Shown: positions 1 to 12,400 of the stretch, piece by piece
How the letters are laid out: each line of letters begins with the position of its first letter
Position numbering within the stretch: position 1 is the first letter of the stretch
Origin: Trachythela sp. YZ-2020
Taxonomy: Eukaryota > Cnidaria > Anthozoa > Malacalcyonacea > Clavulariidae
Length of the DNA stretch: 64,000 nucleotides
Direction: 5' to 3'
Assembly: GCA_016169945.1 (NCBI GenBank)
Contig: JADLSH010000331.1
Coordinates: 744,001 to 808,000 of the forward strand
Program-made: the position numbers and the translations under genes
Notes under the pieces: generated by a model
Database searches by the model: none
Told to the model about the DNA's origin: nothing
Seen by the model: only the letters and a program-made list of their open reading frames with translations

Positions 1-241
1 ATTGTATGCTATAAAGATAAACGGCCTATGGTAATACGTGTTGCAGATGAGCATATAATCTCTAGAAGTAGCTAATATCTCAAACGCCAGATTTGGTAGT
101 ATTCAACATTAGGCCGCCTTAGTTGGTTGAGCAGGACCTCCCCAAAATTTTTAAGGATTTCAAATGTCCAAGCAAAATGTTATAGGCAATAATATGATCG
201 GAAGTTGATCCACTCCTTACTATATTTTACTAATAACTAAC
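1..241. other. Intron leading out of the window, no feature seen
   Basis: This follows the donor GTTAGT of exon 21 (minus strand). The next exon should encode the remainder of the thioester domain and lies beyond the left edge. No coding similarity or repeat was recognised here. Confidence 0.5.
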
Positions 242-459
242 TTGTGTTGAAGAAAATCCTCCATAATCATTACGTTGCTTTGATAGCCATTTGACAATCA
301 TGGTTACATCCTTAAGAAGTTCCTTGTGCTTGAGATAAGACATTAAAGCGTAGCCAGTCATTTCTACATCTGCAGCAGGTGGTTTGTAATAATAGTAGTC
401 TGTTGATTCTGCGGTCGCTTCTGATTTTTTACTTCTCGCTGACCAGTAAAGTTGGCCGT
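242..459 (-). CDS. A2M-like exon 21: thioester-domain helices, ending GGFSSTQ
   Basis: The acceptor is TTTTTAG at 460-462 and the donor is GTTAGT at 241. Visible motifs are [21 protein letters not shown] and GGFSSTQ, which match the A2M stretch VEMTSYVLLAYL / IVKWITKQQ / GGFSSTQD. The exon starts by completing the Asp codon begun in exon 20 and ends in phase 0; the expected next residue is Asp at the start of the exon outside the window. Confidence 0.9.
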
Positions 460-3400
460 CTAAAAATAAATAGCGTTTTATAAGTGATGTTCATTCGTCA
501 AAATCAAATTTTAAAATTTAATGCGATCTAGTCTTAATATTCAGTTTGTCTAACTTCAATTTCTAGAAACAAAATATAAATAAAACATACGAACCATGGC
601 AGACCTAGTTTCGCTAACGTGATTTATCTGGCTAAGCGGTCTGCTGAAGTATCAATATTTTATTTGAAGATACGTGAAATAGAACAGGAACAATGCGTCC
701 TGAAGACGAGATATGATACTGGGATTCCCTCAAAAAAATTAATAACGTTGAAAAATATTTGCGAATTATAATAGGTCTACTCCGGAACCAAAAATCGCAT
801 TAAGTCGCCTTAAGTCACCTTAAGTCGCCAGTGTTGCGGTAAGTCACAAAACATCTCTTACACAAAACATCTCACAAAACATCCGTTAAAGGCCGCGGAT
901 AGGTGGTCGAAAGCTCGTAAGAAATATATATTCTTGTCAGAGAACGTGTTTCCGCGAAATTGATAATATCTATTGCTGGCCGCGCTTCCTCCATATTTTT
1001 ACGAATGCTAAAATGTTGTTATCTACAAATTTATATAACATTATAGTTATGAATTGCATTCACAACAGAGACTAAGAGCTAGAATAAAACTATAAGACTA
1101 AAGGTAAATCCTCAACTCTCAAAGTTGTACAATTTATCAATTAGTATTAACTTCTCTTCCAACAATATGTTGGAAGGTCACTTCTTAGCAAGCCAGATTT
1201 CAATTTACTCATTGTGATGTAGGTGTCATAGTTGTGATGTAGGTGTCAAGCTAAATTAGTAGATATGAAATCAGTGCCAATGCCCTGCAGAGAGTGGAAG
1301 ATATTTGAGTTGCTAGTGGTGTTTCCAGTTGATATATCCAAGGAAGTCTAGACCACGGCTAGACCCAGCCACAGGCCTATGGCAGGTTGGATAACGCCAG
1401 CCCCATCGCCCTCATATACCGAGCAAGGCCATCCTAGGAAGATTAGACTAGAAATGCAATGAGTCGTAACTCCTTGAAACCTGTTTCATTCCCAATGCAT
1501 GAGGTATTAACTTCCAATTTCTTGCATGGCCTTAGGATGCAAGTAACATTAAATTTTCTCATGGAATGAGTCTTAGGATGGAAAAAAATTAAGTGACTGT
1601 CAGAAAGTCATTATAAGCATTCATATTGTTTGTTTTTAATGTTGTTATTGTGTAGTGATTAACATAGGATTATTTTAATCTACAGTAAGACTATTGTGCT
1701 GGATTTAGATAATCATTTTATGCTTCTATTTTTACTGAAATATATTATATTAATAATGTAGGATATTTTGCATTGCAACTTGGTAGTTTGGCTGTTCTAC
1801 CTGCATCTCTCACCGGTTTTCCATTACCCATTGCCCTATGTCACCTGGGAAGTGGGGGAGGATGGGGGTTGTGAATTTACAAAAAGGGAGAAAAATTATC
1901 TTAGATGGTAATATCCCTTTAGATTCCCTAAGTGGCGATGGGTTGATGCGTGCATCCATTTCTACTTGTACATGGAATTTATTCCTTTTAATTTACAGTT
2001 AAATACAAAATAAACAAAAATAGTCTAAGTTCGTTCTTAACAGTATTTATTTTGCCTTTAAATATTTCCCAATTCTTGGCTTAAACCCTTGTGTTGCCAC
2101 AATTAGGCAGCTCAATCTGGTATAGCATTGGTATACTATAATCTTACCTTTCGAACTGACTGCCTTGTTTTTCAAACGATTCATCATCATTCCAGCTTGA
2201 GGATGATCTGCCAATACTAACATGTATGTAACTAATGATGTAGTGTAGGAATCTTGAATATTATCCACCTTTCTCGTTATACAATCAAGAGCTTTAGAAA
2301 CCATTGTTGTCTGAAATATATAAAACATAATATGTTGGATATAATATGAAGTACGGATTTTGGTGCATTGTTAGTAATATTTTATATATGCCGGGATTCC
2401 AATCATCGTCCCGTCGCGGCAAACGTCCCTTCCGGTCTCTCAAGAATATTAAATTAAGTTTGACTTTACCAAACACTGAATGTTTATTCCGATTTCCGAG
2501 TACTGTGGTTCCTTGAGGTATTGCAACATTCAGACATAACAACTTGGCAACTCGGCAAGAACAACAACTCCCGCTTTCAATCAAAATCGAAAAGCCAGCC
2601 ATGTAAAACAAACGCAAAAAATGGCTACACAGAGTTTTTCTTGGGATCCGCCCAAAATAGGCCAAATGCATTTATGATGTTTCTTTGAGATACCTGGCTA
2701 CATCTGCCCGAATTCTCCGAGAGGTTCTTAATGGTAAGAGAGGGGAAATCCTCGAAAACCATTCTGGTATTAGCCACGCACCACGAAGAATTATATTTTA
2801 AGCTTCATTGTGCACAAAGTCCATTGCAAAGGAAGATAAATCTAAGCGTTACTTTCACTTAGGATTTAGCCAAAGAGGAGGGTAGAACACACATCTAAAA
2901 CTACACGCTATGCCCAATGTTCCACTGAAAGCTAAGGGATTTTAGAACAGATCAGTTAAATTAAATTGAATGTTGATATTAATCATACCCTCAGTACCTT
3001 ATTATCAAAACCCGCCTCCAGTAACGCAATACTGACGTAAGCTGTAATAGTAAGTTCACTGTTCAATCCACCCTGAAATATAGAAAGTATGCACAAATTG
3101 AAAATTAGCTGGAGGTGTTGTTGAAGACAGGCGTTGAACTTCATGCACCAATCGCATGCAATGATCTAGACCATGCAGTTATCTAGTTGATAACCTGCGT
3201 GGCTAACTGTTAATACTACGCCGTCTGCTCTGTATGTTATAGGGTGGTATATTGATTAGAAAATAGGTTTAATGTAGATGAACAATTTTGTTCAGCCATG
3301 CACGCGTTCCCCTAACATCTGCGTACGCTCGCTAAATTCATTTCTGTGATATTTATGATAAATATAACAACATGACATACATGTATGTACAGCTTTTGGT

Positions 3401-6400
3401 TTTGTGTATGATTTTCTCTGTATTTGTTGACGTATTTATTAGATAACTATGTCGCGAAATGTAAGTATTATGCAAAAGTCCACAAACTTACCTGAAGTGA
3501 CTTATCAAACACTTGACCATATTTTGGGAAACAACCGGAAGGTTTCTGTTTTTTCTGAAACCATTCAATGCTGTGTTTGATTTCATCTTGGTCAACAAAC
3601 ACGTACCTCCGCGCTCGTGCAAATGAACGAACCACAAATGCTGTTAACCTACAAAAATAGCCAAGTCCATTTAAGAGAAATGACTCGTCAAAAAGTCTTT
3701 CAATTTGACAAACTTCGAATTAATCCCCGGCATTTTCTCCTTAACGTGAAAAATTATATGGTGTTAGTTAGGGTGAGATAGGTCATCAGGGCGCATAAGA
3801 CGTAGCACGGCTAAATTTCTGCTTTAACAACAAACATGCGCAGACGGTTTGCTTAAGCCATGAATTCTCGCCTTCACTGATTAAATCGTACGACGTTAAA
3901 CAAAGGAAAGGAAAATATAGAGCGGATTACTGAGCCACTGAACATAACAGTTTGACTTACATCATACTCCCTTTGCTGTCTGAGTTTCCAAAAGCGCTGT
4001 ATGAACCACTTTTTCGTTTGTACCTTAATTCCCTTTGATATCCTGTTTGAAGTAAGAACAATTATCAATAAATTCAAAAAACAGCGAGGAACGCCAGTTC
4101 TCCAATACTACCTACCTTATAGTTCATTCATGGTTTCACTCGCTATCTGGTTTAAGAAAATAAATGCAATGACCAGAGTAGCGAGGGAAAACATGAAAGA
4201 TTCAACCTGGTTGCCGTAAACTAACAAACTTTGAATACCTGAGTTCATATAACGTATTGCATCGTCCTTTACTTTCTTTGTCATTTGATTTGTATTTGTA
4301 AGATAATCCATGATATAAATATTTGGAGCAAATTTAGCCATGTTTTGTTCGCCACACCCATACGGATTGCCAATAGCCCATCAAGATTTGTCAGAGCCGG
4401 ACCCATTATGTCGCCTAGGAAGAAAATATTTCAGCCATTACAAACACTTGCATGTAGGTTTAATAGATAATGGTCACTATTAGACCGAAATGGAAGAATC
4501 ACAAAATATCTAACAAGTGTAGACTACAAACTACAAATTATTAATTAGGCTTATATTTGACAAACCATTCAATTGGATATTGTGTTTTATTATCTATTTA
4601 GAATAATTCATGATTTCTTATTGGCTATCAGCCAACGTGCCCAACAGTGAAATTTTCATATCAACTCGAAAATCATGTCACAAGATTTAACGTCGTACGT
4701 TTAATATACAAAAGATAGCCCACGTTTAACATCATAAGTGTGATATGAAGAAATATTATCGCATGTTTGACGTCATGAGAGAAAGGAAGAAAAGCAGTAT
4801 TGGTTCGTGTTTGGCTCGACATATGCATGAAATAGAAACCAAATCGGCGACGAAATGCTCTAAAATATTTTATGAGAAAACATTTCTGGAAAATTACGCG
4901 TAGGTGCAAGTTTCTTAAATCTTCCTAATTTTATTAACTTAAAAATTAGAAGCTTGCATAGAAGGAGAGCAAACTTATTTTAGGTGCAATTTGAACAGAT
5001 TTTATCTTGTAAACGAGAAAACTAAAAAACGGCTAATGTAAAATTTTACATTAAATTGATAGACTTATGGAATGCCTAATTAAAGCATACCCTCATTCGG
5101 CAATAAATAATTTTATAGTTGAAAATATTAGTATATTTTTGCAATTTTTTAAAGGGAAATGCAATGACAATATTAGCGTTATGTTACCTAGGCTACCACA
5201 AATAAGGATGCGATTTACTCAATCTTTCATGTTGAAGTAATGTTTGGCAACAACAGTTGTTTTGTCAGAAAGGGCTAGCGATTACTGCCGGTTATGCATT
5301 TCTAGTACGATATTTGAAAATTAAACTGGATAAAAAACTTGCACAAGAAATTAAAAACTTCCTGACACTGGCAACATCACCATTTGAATGGATGCATAAT
5401 TGTTAACCTGCAAAAACTGTCTATTTCTAATGCTTACCAACAATCGATATCTTTGGTATTACTGATCCAGGAATGATCTCTGCCGGCAGAGCTAAATCAA
5501 TCGCCTCACTGTATTTTTCTGGTAAAGAAAAGTATTGTAAAGGTACTGTGGTGCGACAAAGTTTCTAAAATAACTGGCGCTATAGGCTGTATATTAAGAG
5601 ATTGGTTAAAATCCAATTTAAATTGGTTGTTTCAGATACATTTGTTTTTGACCAATATTAGTTGGTCAAGACAACCAAAATATTGGTTGAGATAACCAAA
5701 TTTTTGGTTGTTTTAGCCACTAAAATATTGACCAAATATATGCATCTGAGACAATTGAGTCATTCAAATTGGTTATTTTAACCAATCCGTTTTTACGCTG
5801 TATTACGTATATCATGCATGAATTGTTAATTGAATGAAGTTAGGTTTATTCCTTTAAAATATAAACTAGAACCAACTCTCTCAGTCTGCGCTAGACTTAG
5901 TTTATCTGACTATTTGCACGCATGCATTATCAATTTTCCTATTCGGAAGCAATACAGTAAGACATACCTTTTTCAGTAGCGCAAAAGAATGTTCCTTTGC
6001 TATATTGTCGTTTTATTCCTTCCGGCTAAAGGAAAAGAGAAGTCATAGAAAGATGTGCATATACTTAATCCATGGCTGTTTTAAAAATATGATGAAATAG
6101 CAGGATCGGTAAAAAATCTAACAATCAGAGAACTAACAAGAACAACACAAATATAAACAACTAACTTATTGACATTGATAAGCGAGATGTTGTATACTAC
6201 TAGTACTATAGGGAAACTTTCTCACGAATGTTACAGTATACCCTACCTCCACCAGTAACTTTCTAGTAACAGCATCAGCTGCATACAATGTCAACTTAGG
6301 ACAAAGTTTTGCCTCAGATGTCGTAGCTTTAACTGTAATTGGTATATGACCAAGTTTATTTGGAATAATTTTAAACTTCATTGACTTTCCATCATCTCCA

Positions 6401-9400
6401 CACACGCACATCTTGCTTATGTGGAATGACGACACTTTATAATCTTTAGTTTCACGACTTAGTTCAAGTTTTATCTGAAAATGAAAAGAAATATTAAAAA
6501 CAAAATATCACTAATACAAACAGGAAAGAAAACTAATCGTAGAGATTAGCTGGTTGATTGTTGTAACCTTGACGATGTCTTTGTAAGAAATCGAAAAATA
6601 TGATCACCTGATGATATTTTTATGTAATTTATAACGTTTGCAGCAATTGTATAATTAACAATTAGTCGCCTCAGGCTCGGTGATTACAAGCCTATGGTCA
6701 CTGAGCCGAAGGAGAAGTGACTATAGGCTTCTAATCACCGAGCCTGAGCGACTAATTGTATTAGTAGAATTTTCAAAGAGAAAAACAAACACAGAAAGTT
6801 ATGAGGCCAGTTGAAAAGGCTAGCGTACAAAATTCAGCGCTTTTCTCAGCGGCCGGTTATTAACATGCCGGCAAAAACAATGCTCGCATTGAGTGTCAAA
6901 AACATATCTAAGCATGCAAAACAAAAACAAAAACAAACAATTTCCTGAGAAAAATACTTTGGAATGGTTAAAAAAATAGAATGGTATTAAAAATATATCA
7001 GAGCTAGATTTTTGCTGAACATAACAATATCAATGCGGATAAAACCAATGATTTACAAACTAAACACTTGAGCCGCAGGGAAAAAGTTTACATTTATATT
7101 AATTTCAACAGCGAAAAAACGCTGCATCGGGAAGAAAAATAACGTATTTATTACGCTTAGCTTGAAAATGTCAATAATACATCCTTCTCGAATTTAGCGC
7201 ATTTTTTCATTTAATACTTCGAAATCAGGCTATCACTTTTTTGACGCTCGATTTCGACCAATCAGAATGCGGGAGAAGCAATAGCCACCCCGCAATTTCT
7301 ACTAATAAGGTTTATACTGAAGACGGATTTGTTCGAAAACAATTTTGAATTGTGTATGTTATTAAAACTTCAAGCAAATTTTAAATGTTGAAAAATGGTG
7401 TTCCTATCATTCTATTATTAGAAACGGTAATAGACGGAGAAAACGTTGCATGGGGAAACATTAGTTAATAAATTTTTCGTCGGATTTTCTTCCATTTTTC
7501 ATTCTAATTTAGGTTTTAACAATCAATCCATTTAATAATTCCACGATTTATACTCAGGGTGGTTATACGTTGGCAACCAAAGTTCGCACCCCAAAAAATT
7601 TGCGCCATTGGTGATCAGTGTATAATTATTCGGTATGTAATAGTTATATACAGCATGAGTGGCCTTGTTGTACAAGATATACGAACGCGATCCAAAAAAT
7701 ATAGTTTGCGATTCGACTTGATGAATATGTTCACCTTCTCCGATAACCTATACTTCGCGTCTTTCAGATACACAAGCTCCTTCACGATATTTTTTCATGA
7801 ATTATTGATGAAATTACAAAAACTATATGCACTCACTGGAACACATGAGGACATGTAGTTAATCACGGTCACTGTGATTGGTATTTCTTCTCCACGGATT
7901 ACAGAGTATGGCATAGTCATGTGAACAAAGAATGGTTGGAAAGCCTTCAATGTTGCTTGATTTGAGATACCCATACCGTAAACAGAGGACATTGCAAAAC
8001 CATTAGCAACCCAGCTGGTGATAGTATCAGGAACTTGTACTTCCATCGTTTGCAGTCCTGATGTGTCACTATGGAAAGAAACACAATACAATATTTTTAC
8101 AACTGAGAATACGAAATTTCGACAAATATAGACTGAATATATATTTAAGTACAGCACATTCTTAGGTTACGGAGCAAAGTATTTCAGTTATTTTATCACA
8201 AGGACGATGGACTATAGGCCTAACACTCGGCATGCATGGCGTTAGTAAATTGAATTCATTATCGTCAAACTTGATATTTTTCTTCCCTCTCGTTACTGTA
8301 TATTTTTATGTCTATCCCATGTCTATCTGAATCCATGACAAAAACCCCACATGACAAAAACCCCACTGACAAAAACCCCACTGACATAAACCCCACTGAC
8401 AAAAACCCCACCGACAAAAACCCCCAATTACCAAATTCAGACAAAAACCCCACATTCTACGTTTTTCATATTATTTTCAATAAAAAAGTTGTGGTTTCGC
8501 CACTGTTATTAACGAACATCTGAAGTGATATTTCATCTGATGTGATGTTTCAAACAATGGGAATTTAATGGAAATTTAATGCGACTTTAATGGGAATTGC
8601 GTTAGTGTTGTTTGCATTCCTAAGAAGTGAGTCATCGATTGAATAATACTATATAAAAAGCTGCTTTACATTCTCAATTCTGTTACAAACTAACTCCCAA
8701 TCATGGAAGTCATTCGGAGCAACAAAGGCGGTGAAAAACTGTGTTATGATGGTCATATGTATACGAAGACGTCCAGCAGTGCCAGCACTAAGCGGTGGGA
8801 ATGTTCTAAAAGAGCGGCGCTTTCCTGCATTGGAAAAGTTACGACTGACATAAACGTATCGCATGTCATTTCAAGCGTTGACCATAACCATGAGCGCAAC
8901 GGCTTTGCAGTAGAAGCAACAAAAATGAAGGAAAATCTTCGTCAACGAGCAATTGGCAACCGAGGCAACACCAGCCAGATCCTAGCTGACGCCATCGAAC
9001 AGTTGACCGAAGGCGGACGAGTGGCCATGGGAAATACGAATTCGGTAAAACGAAATATTCTAAGACAGCGACAAGCCAACCGACCAAAGGAACCAGCTTC
9101 CTTACAAGAATTGCGAGTGGAAAATGAGTGGACAACAACGGGTGGACAAGATCAACTCCCTTTTCTTATTCACGACAGCGGTGTTGATGCAAGAAACCGA
9201 ATAGTCGCATTTGCTACCGAAGACGGTCTTCGTCATTTAGCCGGCTCTGATACATGGTTCATGGACGGAACCTTCTCATCTGCGCCTGCATTATTCGAAC
9301 AGCTATTCTACCCTGCTAGCAGTGGTTTCTGAGCTGAGCTGAGCTGCCGAGGAGAAACCACTGCGAGCAAACGAACGCTTTTCTGTCCAACATGCGCGAA

Positions 9401-12400
9401 GATCACGTATGCGACGTTACTTCCTGTAACCGCGTCAAAATAAACTATTGACATGTTGACTTTGTAGTGTTGGAAAATTACATAATTGTATCAATTTCAA
9501 TTTTCAAAAAAACAGAAATTCAGTCTAGCTCTATGGACAAGTATTGATATATATATTTGCAATCTGTATTTTGAATAAAATAGCTTTTATAGCTATATTT
9601 ATACATAATTTATATTTGGTTTTATTCGCTGTTGCCCTCGCTGTTAAAATACAGTATTTTAAGTTTTGTCTCGCGCTACAACTTGTAAATGTTGATTTCT
9701 GTTACATAATTATCTTCTGGTATTGATTGGATCAATCTAATATTTTTCCATTTGATCTACAAAGTTTGTTTTAGTCACACTGTTCGAGATTCTGTTAAGA
9801 TTTCGCATTATTTGGCACAGTAAATTTATATTATTTAATCTGTTGTTTTCTATTTTGACCGTTGGATTTTACTGACGACGCATCTCTCGAATTAGTGGCC
9901 GCAACAAAAATATATTCGCTCTAAACTGCTGATTTTTGTCTTAGTGTGGAATTTCACTCCGGGTGGTTTTCACAATTTATCAGATTTCGTCCAGTATTCT
10001 CTAAAATATTGTAGTTCGTATTTTATGGTGTACTATATTTATAAAGTGACTTTTTGGTTTATTTTTATAATTGTAACACTGGCTCGCATTTTACCAGCAG
10101 CTCTGTTTATTTTACGCATTCCGCAGGACAATAAAACTTGTCAAACTTGTTTTACCAGTTTCTCAGTTAATGTTTCGTCCGAGAATCTGAACGGGAGCTG
10201 CATCAAACGATCGTTTGTTTGCTCGTAGGGTAATGTCTATTCCATGTCTATTTCAATTTGATGTCATATTCCACCGACAAGGTCCAGTGGGTCCAAGAAC
10301 GAACTTAGAAATTCGAACATATTAGGAACAAAAAGACCCTGCTGCTTGCAGGATCAACTCATGCCCTTGGGGGTGGTAGCAAAATTCAACACAACACCAT
10401 GCAAGGAACAGGAAAATAAAAGTTGTTCCAACCAACAGACCGCAACTTGAAAGAAAAAGCTAGCTACACTGCACTTTTTAAAAATCAAATCATTATTACA
10501 GTGACAACAGACATGAACTGTTAAATGGTGTTTATGTTCTTTGCTAAAATAATAGCTACCCAAGAGCGTACAAGTTAGTTATAAAACACCTTTATTATCA
10601 TCGCAGTCAAATTACGTTCCGTGTACTCCTTAGTAAATTAAAGTAGTAAATTAAAGCTAAAAGAGTACAAAATAACATACCTACTTTATATAGTTGGGCA
10701 GTTGGTAAAAGTAAAAATCTTATCACTATTTTACCAGTTTGTACAGAAAAGAAAAGAAATATACAGTATTACAGTGTTCGCTTGCGTGTTACCATGGTTA
10801 CAGTATCGATTTAGTATACTTCATGTTACAATAACTTTTGGGATGGTCGGGAGAGTAATTGTTTGGTTCTAATGGCGATTGGCGAGGGGATTCTGCATGA
10901 ATGTATTTCTAGTATAGATTTTACAGTACATGCACTAATTACGAATTCAGTTCTGTTCACGCGAAAACATTTTGGAATTTTCATCACCAATTTCCGTTCA
11001 AACTAAATAACCTTTAGATAACAACGGATTATCAAATACTTGATTCTTGCATATTTAAATGTTAAGATCATTATATAGGTCTCTTCATCTTTCGCTGTTA
11101 GGACAGCTCTCTCACGACTGGCAGAGTTAGCGACCATAAAGACACTGTTGATATGTTCGTATTTTGCTGCTTTGAAAGCTCCATTACGAATGGAAGAGTT
11201 GACAATCATATATACACTGCTGGTCTCCTCATATTTCGCTGCTAGGATACATCCATTACGAATGGAAAGGGTGATCCATTCCCTTTGAAAATCTCTATCA
11301 GTCATTCGATAACTCTAAAGCATAGCTGTGCCTGGGCACGAGTAATTAGATGTCAAACCAACCTCGTACCCAGGGCTTCTGCGCTTGTGGTTCTCAGAAG
11401 CCCTGGGATAATCAAAACCGGATTCCGATTGCCAAATTTATGCACAAGGAGTGGAAGTGTAAATACAAGTGTAAATAATCTGTAAATGGAAGTGTAAATA
11501 ATCTGTAAATACAAAGGCATATAGAAAGTCTTTAATGTCTATTAATAACATATCCTTGAAGCCAAAATATGCGACCAGGGACGGCTAAAATTATACGTGA
11601 AAACAATCGATTATATACCCTATATTTACACGCAAAATCTAAAAAATATTTACGTAGTTTAACACTTGTTTGAATCTTCAAATATTGGAATATTTCTTCC
11701 TATTTTCGTTAAAATTTGCGGAAAACTTGGATGTATATTAAAAGTTTGAATTCAACAAGATTATTGAAAGGACGCGCTCATAGTTATAATGGACGCGCTG
11801 CGAGAGCACGCTCGCTAAGCATCCTGGGTGTCCATATATGCCACTCGTCTGCATACCACTGAAGGCGCTGATCTCAAATATCTGAACAGTCCAGCAATAA
11901 TAATCAGAAACGTAATCTCCGACTTTCTGACGAAAACTCTTCATTATATCCCCAAAATAATTCATTAATCTTTATTTGTATGACTACACAGTTCCATGTG
12001 TTTTTCACCATTGTATTTGAATCTCGCGTACGAGGCCACAACTCAACTGAAACAAAGTCCTTTCAACTCAATCATATATGTCGAAAGCCAGATAGATTTT
12101 TACTTTTAATTTGTTTAATATGGCTACAGGTGAAAAAACTCTTTTGGCAATTGAAAATATACAGGAGGATCTTTAAAAATACATGTTCTTTGATACGACG
12201 CAAAACATATTAAATTGATCTAATCGGTCGAATTACTTGACGAGCTGCCCGGAGTGTCAATAACATTACAAGTATTCTTGAAACTAAGAAAAATCAACGT
12301 GAAAATATCATTGTCTACCGAATTTATAGATTTTTAGTTCAACAAGAATAATTTTCTTGTTTCAATAATATTAAGAATATTATTCTATGACGCAAGAATA

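Noticed and set aside
7559..7858. 99-codon plus-strand ORF
   Set aside because: It overlaps the end of A2M-like exon 12 on the opposite strand and shows no domain.
8265..8523. Peptides rich in Thr-Asp-Lys-Asn-Pro or Gly-Phe-Leu-Ser-Val
   Set aside because: They are translations of the 15-bp minisatellite on either strand.
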